Assembly (NCBI RefSeq): GCF_000003605.2
Contig: NW_003146610.1
Coordinates: 1 to 19,027 of the forward strand
Direction of reading: 5' to 3'
DNA: 19,027 bases
Source of the DNA: Saccoglossus kowalevskii
Lineage: Eukaryota > Hemichordata > Enteropneusta > Harrimaniidae
Shown: piece by piece, positions 10,846 through 19,027 of the stretch
Numbering within the stretch: position 1 is the stretch's first letter
How the letters are laid out: every line of letters starts with the position of its first letter
Translations under genes and position numbers: made by a program
The notes under the pieces: generated by a model
Seen by the model: the letters and a program-made list of their open reading frames with translations, nothing else
Database searches by the model: none
Told to the model about the DNA's origin: nothing

Positions 10846-12677
10846 ACTGATTCTGAATGACATAGTTGATTTAGACTGTATTCTGATTCTGAATGACATA
10901 GTTGATTAGACTGTATTCTGATTCTGAATGACATAGTTGATTTAGACTGTATTCTGATTCTGAATGACATAGTTGATTTAGACTGTATTTTGATTCTGAA
11001 TGACATAGTTGATTTAGACTGTATTCTGATTCTGAATGACATAGTTGATTTAGACTGTATTCTGATTCTGAATGACATAGTTGATGTGGACTGTATTCTG
11101 ATTCTGAATGACATAGTTGATTTAGACTGTATACTGATTCTGAATGACATAGTTGATTTAGACTGTATTCTGATTCTGAATGACATAGTTGATTTAGACT
11201 GTATTCTGATTCTGAATGACATAGTTGATTTAGACTGTATACTGATTCTGAATGACATAGTTGATTTAGACTGTATACTGATTCTGAATGACATAGTTGA
11301 TTTAGACTGTATTCTGATTCTGAATGACATAGTTGATTTAGACTGTATTCTGATTCTGAATGACATAGTTGATTTAGACTGTATACTGATTCTGAATGAC
11401 ATAGTTGATTTAGACTGTATTCTGATTCTGAATGACATAGTTGATTTAGACTGTATTTTGATTCTGAATGACATAGTTGATTTAGACTGTATTCTGATTC
11501 TGAATGACATAGTTGATTTAGACTGTATACTGATTCTGAATGACATAGTTGATTTAGACTGTATTCTGATTCTGAATGACATAGTTGATTTAGACTGTAT
11601 ACTGATTCTGAATGACATAGTTGATTTAGACTGTATTCTGATTCTGAATGACATAGTTGATTTAGACTGTATTCTGATTCTGAATGACATAGTTGATTTA
11701 GACTGTATTCTGATTCTGAATGACATAGTTGATTTAGACTGTATTCTGATTCTGAATGACATAGTTGATTTAGACTGTATTCTGATTCTGAATGACAAAG
11801 TTGATTTAGACTATTCTGATTCTGAATGACATAGTTGATTTAGACTGTATTCTGATTCTGAATGACATAGTTGATTTAGACTGTATACTGATTCTGAATG
11901 ACATAGTTGATTTAGACTGTATTCTGATTCTGAATGACATAGTTGATTTAGACTGTATTCTGATTCTGAATGACATAGTTGATTTAGACTGTATTCTGAT
12001 TCTGAATGACATAGTTGATTTAGACTGTATTCTGATTCTGAATGACATAGTTGATTTAGACTGTATTCTGATTCTGAATGACATAGTTGATTTAGACTGT
12101 ATTATGATTCTGAATGACATAGTTGATTTAGACTGTATTCTGATTCTGAATGACATAGTTGATTTAGACTGTATTTTGATTCTGAATGACATAGTTGATT
12201 TAGACTGTATTCTGATTCTGAATGACATAGTTGATTTAGACTGTATTCTGATTCTGAATGACATAGTTGATTTACACTGTATACTGATTCTGAATGACAT
12301 AGTTGATTTAGACTGTATTCTGATTCTGAATGACATAGTTGATTTAGACTGTATTCTGATTCTGAATGACATAGTTGATTTAGACTGTATACTGATTCTG
12401 AATGACATAGTTGATTTAGACTGTATTCTGATTCTGAATGACATAGTTGATTTAGACTGTATACTGATTCTGAATGACATAGTTGATTTAGACTGTATTC
12501 TGATTCTGAATGACATAGTTGATTTAGACTGTATTCTGATTCTGAATGACATAGTTGATTTAGACTGTATTCTGATTCTGAATGACATAGTTGATTTAGA
12601 CTGTATTCTGATTCTGAATGACATAGTTGATTTAGACTGTATTCTGATTCTGAATGACATAGTTGATTTAGACTGTA

Positions 12678-13145
12678 TACTGATTCTGAATGACATAGTT
12701 GATTTAGACTGTATTCTGATTCTGAATGACATAGTTGATGTAGACTGTATTCTGATTCTGAATGACATAGTTGATTTAGACTGTATTCTGATTCTGAATG
12801 ACATAGTTGATTTAGACTGTATTCTGATTCTGAATGACATAGTTGATTTAGACTGTATTCTGATTCTGAATGACATAGTTGATTTAGACTGTATTCTGAT
12901 TCTGAATGACATAGTTGATTTAGACTGTATTCTGATTCTGAATGACATAGTTGATTTAGACTGTATACTGATTCTGAATGACATAGTTGATTAGACTGTA
13001 TTCTGATTCTGAATGACATAGTTGATTTAGACTGTATTCTGATTCTGAATGACATAGTTGATTTAGACTGTATTCTGATTCTGAATGACATAGTTGATTT
13101 AGACTGTATACTGATTCTGAATGACATAATTGATTTAGACTGTAT
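12678..13145. repeat. Duplicated block, copy 2 of a 2300-bp-spaced pair
   Basis: Carries TATAC, GATGTAGAC (about 12738), TATAC (about 12966), GATTAG (12989) and ATAATTG (about 13128), each 2300 bp from its counterpart. It lacks the GATATAG present near 10645 in copy 1, so the copies have diverged slightly. Confidence 0.8.
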
Positions 13146-13549
13146 TCTGATTCTGAATGACATAGTTGATTTAGACTGTATTCTGATTCTGAATGACATA
13201 GTTGATTTAGACTGTATACTGATTCTGAATGACATAGTTGATTTAGACTGTATTCTGATTCTGAATGACATAGTTGATTTAGACTGTATACTGATTCTGA
13301 ATGACATAGTTGATTTAGACTGTATTCTGATTCTGAATGACATAGTTGATTTAGACTGTATTCTGATTCTGAATGACATAGTTGATTTAGACTGTATACT
13401 GATTCTGAATGACATAGTTGATTTAGACTGTATTCTGATTCTGAATGACATAGTTGATTTAGACTGTATTCTGATTCTGAATGACATAGTTGATTTAGAC
13501 TGTATACTGATTCTGAATGACATAGTTGATTTAGACTGTATTCTGATTC

Positions 13550-13795
13550 TGAATGATATAGTTGATTTATACTGTATTCTGATTCTGAATGACATAGTTG
13601 ATTTAGACTGTATTCTGATTCTGAATGACAGTTGATTTAGACTGTATTCTGATTCTGAATGACATAGTTGATTTAGACTGTATTCTGATTCTGAATGACA
13701 TAGTTGATTTAGACTGTATTTTGATTCTGAATGACATAGTTGATTTAGACTGTATTCTGATTCTGAATGACATAGTTGATTTAGACTGTATACTG
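13550..13795. repeat. A-poor cassette, partial copy
   Basis: GATATAG (about 13556), the 34-bp GACAGTTG unit (about 13628), TATTTTG (about 13720) and TATAC (about 13791) lie 5281 bp from the same markers at 8276-8511. The unit after GATATAG carries a private TTTATAC change. The copy enters directly from A-rich sequence on its left, so its left half has been replaced. Confidence 0.75.
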
Positions 13796-14061
13796 ATTCT
13801 GAATGACATAGTTGATTTAGACTGTATTCTGATTCTGAATGACATAGTTGATTTAGACTGTATTCTGATTCTGAATGACATAGTTGATTTAGACTGTATT
13901 CTGATTCTGAATGACATAGTTGATTTAGACTGTATTCTGATTCTGAATGACATAGTTGATTTAGACTGTATTCTGATTCTGAATGACATAGTTGATTTAG
14001 ACTGTATTCTGATTCTGAATGACATAGTTGATTTAGACTGTATTCTGATTCTGAATGACAT

Positions 14062-15146
14062 AGTTGATTAGACTGTATTCTGATTCTGAATGACATAGTT
14101 GATTTAGACTGTATTCTGATTCTGAATGACATAGTTGATTTAGACTGTATACTGATTCTGAATGACATAGTTGATTTAGTCTGTATACTGATTCTGAATG
14201 ACATAGTTGATTTAGACTGTATTCTGATTCTGAACGACATAGTTGATTTAGACTGTATTCTGATTCTGAACGACATAGTTGATTTAGACTGTATTCTGAT
14301 TCTGAATGACATAGTTGATTTAGACTGTATACTGATTCTGAATGACATTGTTGATTTAGACTGTATACTGATTCTGAATGACATAGTTGATTTAGACTGT
14401 ATTCTGATTCTAAATGACATAGTTGATTTAGACTGTATTCTGATTCTGAATGACATAGTTGATTTAGACTGTATACTGATTCTGAATGACATAGTTGATT
14501 TAGACTGTATGCTGATTCTGAATGACATAGTTGATTTAGACTGTATGCTGATTCTGAATGACATAGTTGATTTAGACTGTATTCTGATTCTGAATGACAT
14601 AGTTGATTTAGACTGTATTCTGATTCTGAAAGACATAGTTGATTGAGACTGTATTCTGATTCTGAAAGACATAGTTGATTTAGACTGTATTCTGATTCTG
14701 AATGACATAGTTGATTTAGACTGTATACTGATTCTGAATGACATAGTTGATTTAGACTGTATTCTGATTCTGAATGACATAGTTGATTTAGACTGTATTC
14801 TGATTCTGAATGACATAGTTGATTTAGACTGTATTCTGATTCTGAATAACATAGTTGATTTAGACTGTATACTGATTCTGAATGACATAGTTGATTTAGA
14901 CTGTATACTGATTCTGAATGACATAGTTGATTTAGACTGTATTTTGATTCTGAATGACATAGTTGATTTAGACTGTATTCTGATTCTGAATGACATAGTT
15001 GATTTAGACTGTATACTGATTCTGAATGACATAGTTGATTTAGACTGTATTCTGATTCTGAATGACATAGTTGATTTAGACTGTATTCTGATTCTGAATG
15101 ACATAGTTGATTTAGACTGTATTCTGATTCTGAATGACATAGTTGA
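14062..15146. repeat. A-rich long block, copy 2
   Basis: Begins at a GATTAG unit and runs through TTTAGTC (about 14179), two AACGAC units (14233, 14269), ATTGTTG (about 14346), TCTAAATGAC (about 14410), two TATGC units (about 14512, 14548), AAAGAC with GATTGAG (14630-14647), AATAAC (14845) and TATTTTG to the next GATTAG. Confidence 0.88.
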
Positions 15147-15480
15147 TTAGACTGTATTCTGATTCTGAATGACATAGTTGATTTAGACTGTATTCTGATT
15201 CTGAATGACATAGTTGATTTAGACTGTATACTGATTCTGAATGACATAGTTGATTTAGACTGTATACTGATTCTGAATGACATAGTTGATTTAGACTGTA
15301 TTCTGATTCTGAATGACATAGTTGATTTAGACTGTATTCTGATTCTGAATGACATAGTTGATTTAGACTGTATACTGATTCTGAATGACATAGTTGATTT
15401 AGACTGTATGCTGATTCTGAATGACATAGTTGATTTAGACTGTATTCTGATTCTGAATGACATAGTTGATTTAGACTAAT
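15143..15480. repeat. 144-bp super-repeat block, copy C (10 units)
   Basis: Same boundaries as the blocks at 3881 and 7453, with the order CC AA CC A G C and then GACTAATCTG (15474). It is exactly one CCAA word (four units) shorter than copy A, so the three copies record changes in super-repeat number. Confidence 0.85.
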
Positions 15481-15710
15481 CTGATTCTGAATGACATAGT
15501 TGATTTAGACTGTATTCTGATTCTGAATGACATAGTTGATTTAGACTGTATTCTGATTCTGAAAGACATAGTTGATTTAGACTGTATTCTGATTCTGAAT
15601 GACATAGTTGATTTAGACTGTATTCTGATTCTGAATGACATAGTTGATTTAGACTGTATTCTGATTCTGAATGACATAGTTGATTTAGACTGTATTCTGA
15701 TTCTGAATGA

Positions 15711-16170
15711 CAACGTTGATTTAGACTGTATTCTGATTCTGAATGACAAAGTTGATTTAGACTGTATTCTGATTCTGAATGACATAGTTGATTTAGACTG
15801 TATTCTGATTCTGAATGACATAGTTGATTTAGACTGTATTCTGATTCTGAATGACAAAGTTGATTTAGACTGTATTCTGATTCTGAATGACATAGTTGAT
15901 TTAGACTGTATTCTGATTCTGAATGATATAGTTGATTTAGACTGTATTCTGATTCTGAATGACATAGTTGATTTAGACTGTATTCTGATTCTGAATGACA
16001 TAGTTGATTTAGACTGTATTCTGATTCTGAATGACATAGTTGATTTAGACTGTATTCTGATTCTGAATGACATAGTTGATTTAGACTGTATTTTGATTCT
16101 GAATGACATAGTTGATTTAGACTGTATTCTGATTCTGAATGACATAGTTGATTTAGACTGTATACTGATT
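15711..16170. repeat. A-poor cassette, copy 4
   Basis: CAACG (15711, private), CAAAG (15747), CAAAG (15855), GATATAG (15927), TATTTTG (about 16092) and TATAC (about 16164) keep the cassette spacing. It follows the AAAGAC unit at about 15563, which also precedes copy 2 (about 4446), so the copied segment extends leftward to the shortened AATCTG unit. Confidence 0.8.
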
Positions 16171-16433
16171 CTGAATGACATAGTTGATTTAGACTGTATT
16201 CTGATTCTGAATGACATAGTTGATTTAGACTGTATTCTGATTCTGAATGACATAGTTGATTTAGACTGTATTCTGATTCTGAATGACATAGTTGATTTAG
16301 ACTGTATTCTGATTCTGAATGACATAGTTGATTTAGACTGTATTCTGATTCTGAATGACATAGTTGATTTAGACTGTATTCTGATTCTGAATGACATAGT
16401 TGATTTAGACTGTATTCTGATTCTGAATGACAT

Positions 16434-17440
16434 AGTTGATTAGACTGTATTCTGATTCTGAATGACATAGTTGATTTAGACTGTATTCTGATTCTGAATG
16501 ACATAGTTGATTTAGACTGTATACTGATTCTGAATGACATAGTTGATTTAGTCTGTATACTGATTCTGAATGACATAGTTGATTTAGACTGTATTCTGAT
16601 TCTGAACGACATAGTTGATTTAGACTGTATTCTGATTCTGAACGACATAGTTGATTTAGACTGTATTCTGATTCTGAATGACATAGTTGATTTAGACTGT
16701 ATACTGATTCTGAATGACATTGTTGATTTAGACTGTATACTGATTCTGAATGACATAGTTGATTTAGACTGTATTCTGATTCTGAATGACATAGTTGATT
16801 TAGACTGTATTCTGATTCTGAATGACATAGTTGATTTAGACTGTATACTGATTCTGAATGACATAGTTGATTTAGACTGTATGCTGATTCTGAATGACAT
16901 AGTTGATTTAGACTGTATTCTGATTCTGAATGACATAGTTGATTTAGACTGTATTCTGATTCTGAATGACATAGTTGATTTAGACTGTATTCTGATTCTG
17001 AAAGACATAGTTGATTGAGACTGTATTCTGATTCTGAAAGACATAGTTGATTTAGACTGTATTCTGATTCTGAATGACATAGTTGATTTAGACTGTATAC
17101 TGATTCTGAATGACATAGTTGATTTAGACTGTATTCTGATTCTGAATGACATAGTTGATTTAGACTGTATTCTGATTCTGAATAACATAGTTGATTTAGA
17201 CTGTATACTGATTCTGAATGACATAGTTGATTTAGACTGTATACTGATTCTGAATGACATAGTTGATTTAGACTGTATTTTGATTCTGAATGACATAGTT
17301 GATTTAGACTGTATTCTGATTCTGAATGACATAGTTGATTTAGACTGTATACTGATTCTGAATGACATAGTTGATTTAGACTGTATTCTGATTCTGAATG
17401 ACATAGTTGATTTAGACTGTATTCTGATTCTGAATGACAT
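16434..17440. repeat. A-rich long block, copy 3 (1007 bp)
   Basis: Same marker order as 14062-15146, with offset 2372 bp at the AACGAC pair (16605, 16641), falling to 2336 and then 2300 bp at later markers because single units are missing. It lacks the TCTAAATGAC variant. The period to the next block is 1007 bp, which is 28 units less one base. Confidence 0.88.
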
Positions 17441-17870
17441 AGTTGATTAGACTGTATTCTGATTCTGAATGACATAGTTGATTTAGACTGTATTCTGATT
17501 CTGAATGACATAGTTGATTTAGACTGTATACTGATTCTGAATGACATAGTTGATTTAGTCTGTATACTGATTCTGAATGACATAGTTGATTTAGACTGTA
17601 TTCTGATTCTGAACGACATAGTTGATTTAGACTGTATTCTGATTCTGAACGACATAGTTGATTTAGACTGTATTCTGATTCTGAATGACATAGTTGATTT
17701 AGACTGTATACTGATTCTGAATGACATTGTTGATTTAGACTGTATACTGATTCTGAATGACATAGTTGATTTAGACTGTATTCTGATTCTAAATGACATA
17801 GTTGATTTAGACTGTATTCTGATTCTGAATGACATAGTTGATTTAGACTGTATACTGATTCTGAATATCA
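17441..17870. repeat. A-rich long block, copy 4 (truncated on its right)
   Basis: Repeats the start of the block: GATTAG, TTTAGTC (about 17557), two AACGAC units (17612, 17648), ATTGTTG (about 17726), TCTAAATGAC (about 17789), TATAC. It breaks off at a unit found nowhere else (AATATCATAG, 17865-17874), after which A-poor sequence runs to the array end. Confidence 0.85.
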
Positions 17871-18746
17871 TAGTTGATTTAGACTGTATTCTGATTCTGA
17901 ATGACATAGTTGATTTAGACTGTATTCTGATTCGGAATGACAAAGTTGATTTAGACTGTATTCTGATTCTGAATGACATAGTTGATTTAGACTGTATTCT
18001 GATTCTGAATGACATAGTTGATTTAGACTGTATTCTGATTCTGAATGACATAGTTGATTTAGACTGTATTCTGATTCTGAATGACATAGTTGATTTAGAC
18101 TGTATTCTGATTCTGAATGACATAGTTGATTTAGACTGTATTCTGATTCTGAATGACATAGTTGATTTAGACTGTATTCTGATTCTGAATGACAAAGTTG
18201 ATTTAGACTGTATTCTGATTCTGAATGACATAGTTGATTTAGACTGTATTCTGATTCTGAATGACATAGTTGATTTAGACTGTATTCTGATTCTGAATGA
18301 CATAGTTGATTTAGACTGTATTCTGATTCTGAATGACATAGTTGATTTAGACTGTATTTTGATTCTGAATGACATAGTTGATTTAGACTGTATTCTGATT
18401 CTGAATGACATAGTTGATTTAGACTGTATTCTGATTCTGAATGACATAGTTGATTTAGACTGTATTCTGATTCTGAATGACATAGTTGATTTAGACTGTA
18501 TTCTGATTCTGAATGACATAGTTGATTTAGACTGTATTCTGATTCTGAATGGCATAGTTGATTTAGACTGTATTCTGATTCTGAATGACATAGTTGATTT
18601 AGACTGTATTCTGATTCTGAATGACATAGTTGATTTAGACTGTATTCTGATTCTGAATGACATAGTTGATTTAGACTGTATTCTGATTCTGAATGACATA
18701 GTTGATTTAGACTGTATTCTGATTCTGAATGACATAGTTGATTTAG

Positions 18747-18820
18747 ATTACTACAATGCACACGTGGGTGACACGACGAAAGACTTACTCAAACGATTAT
18801 TAGATGACCCAAAATGGTAG
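18747..18820 (+). CDS. Possible C-terminal coding end of an unknown gene
   Basis: A reading frame runs out of the array into unique DNA and ends at TAG 18818-18820. The non-repeat part encodes 23 residues, including TTKDLLKRLLDDPKW, a charged, amphipathic, helix-like tail that looks more like protein than chance translation. An AG at the array edge (GATTTAG, 18740-18746) could act as a 3' splice site, though it lacks a pyrimidine tract. An AATAAA about 156 bp after the stop would make a compact 3' UTR. If real, the satellite would sit in or beside the last intron of a + strand gene. I do not recognise the family, and a chance open frame of this length is quite possible. Confidence 0.22.
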
Positions 18821-18936
18821 GAAATTATTGAGAATCCGTACATAACTAGGTTTGCTGTCACATTCAATGTTATAGTGGCGGACACGGTAGAAACAATGCG
18901 AATAGATCTTCGATTCACTTAGCGATGCCCCAACGG

Positions 18937-18945
18937 AAGGTAAGT
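18937..18945 (+). promoter_or_regulatory. Consensus 5' splice-donor sequence
   Basis: AAG/GTAAGT matches the eukaryotic donor consensus exactly, with the cut between 18939 and 18940. It is inconsistent with 18821-18976 being a simple unspliced 3' UTR, unless it is unused. No matching upstream exon is evident, so it is a sequence match only. Confidence 0.25.
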
Positions 18946-18975
18946 CAACACATTGTGGACACCACACATGTATGA

Positions 18976-18981
18976 AATAAA
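18976..18981 (+). terminator. Poly(A) signal AATAAA
   Basis: Canonical AATAAA followed by AT-rich sequence with a TATATTGT stretch about 10 bp on. It is suitably placed to end a transcript whose frame closes at 18820. In AT-rich DNA the hexamer also occurs by chance. Confidence 0.4.
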
Positions 18982-19027
18982 GTTCAATCATATATTGTAA
19001 ATTTTAAATTCCTCCTAACGTTTTGAA

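Larger units (their letters stand above)
6493..18747. repeat. 36-bp satellite array, right part (about 340 units)
   Basis: Same unit, same orientation and same phase as the left part. If the inserted element plus one copy of its 5-bp target duplication are set aside, the unit is whole across the junction. The last recognisable repeat base is 18747 (GATTTAGA, then unique TTACTAC). Shortened units lie near 7030, 7459, 8003, 8348, 9217, 9432, 9756, 10114, 10689, 10904, 11810, 12989, 13629, 14067, 15146, 15474, 16439 and 17446. The summed shortening agrees with the spacing of duplicated blocks (for example 12770 bp between the matching sites at 2371 and 15141). No unit with an insertion was found. 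No gene is supported inside the array. Confidence 0.98.
18748..19027. other. Unique right flank of the array (280 bp)
   Basis: Sequence after the last satellite base has no 36-bp periodicity and no similarity I can see to the LTR. Apart from the possible coding tail, AATAAA at 18976-18981 and an AAG/GTAAGT donor match at 18937-18945, I see nothing definable. A 63-codon frame on the - strand (18800-18991) shows no recognisable domain. Confidence 0.85.

Noticed and set aside
71-18820. Very long open reading frames on both strands with 12-residue repeats (MSFRIRIQSKST and NQLCHSESEYSL on -, DLDCILILNDIV on +)
   Set aside because: A 36-bp unit is divisible by three and three of its six frames lack stops, so long frames are automatic. 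Two - frames and one + frame are open over the same DNA. The 24 shortened units break or switch every frame, and one variant (GATTGAG) puts a stop in the + frame. The commonest variants (TATAC, TATTTTG, GATATAG) are silent in the + frame, which looked promising. But among all distinct variants only about 6 of some 26 are silent, close to chance.
18800-18991. 63-codon frame on the - strand of the right flank
   Set aside because: It has no recognisable domain and its length is expected by chance. It overlaps the + strand poly(A) signal and possible coding tail.

Overview
The window is almost entirely one tandem repeat: a 36-bp, CpG-free, roughly 31% GC minisatellite/satellite unit (a perfect copy is at 6523-6558, beginning GATTTAGACTGTATTCTG). 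It runs from base 1 to 18747 and is broken once by an inserted element. Leaving that insert out, about 488 units are present in head-to-tail orientation. No ordinary gene is complete here. The organism is most probably a eukaryote, and likely an animal (inference). The reasons are the satellite itself, an LTR-like insertion with a TATA box and an ATTAAA poly(A) signal, and an AATAAA signal plus a splice-donor consensus in the right flank. The species cannot be named from this sequence.

Layout: 1-5295, left part of the array, which already continues off the left edge. 5296-6492, a 1197-bp element beginning TGTCAC and ending GTGACA, flanked by an exact 5-bp duplication GACTG. It is best read as a solo LTR in + orientation, with TATAAAAG at 5584-5591 and ATTAAA at 6289-6294. 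6493-18747, right part of the array. 18748-19027, 280 bp of non-repetitive flank, which may hold the C-terminal end of a gene (reading frame closing at 18820) and its poly(A) signal at 18976-18981.

The array is not uniform. Using single-base variants as bar codes (TATTC, TATAC, TATTT or TATGC at one site; CAAAG, GATAT, AACGAC and others elsewhere) and 24 shortened units, it resolves into alternating domains. A-poor domains have few TATAC units and almost no indels (about 1-1590, 4360-7360, 8010-9180, 13640-14060, 15480-16435, 17880-18747). A-rich domains have many TATAC units and contain most of the 1-bp-deleted units. Blocks within these domains are copied at spacings of 1007, 1472, 2300-2372, 3379, 4565, 5281 and 12770 bp, and smaller 108-bp and 144-bp super-repeats expand inside them. 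This is the signature of repeated unequal exchange or segmental amplification.

Three of the six frames of the 36-bp unit happen to be stop-free, so very long open frames appear on both strands. They are by-products of a unit length divisible by three. They are broken by the shortened units, and their variant spectrum shows no protein-level constraint. I do not annotate any of them as genes.
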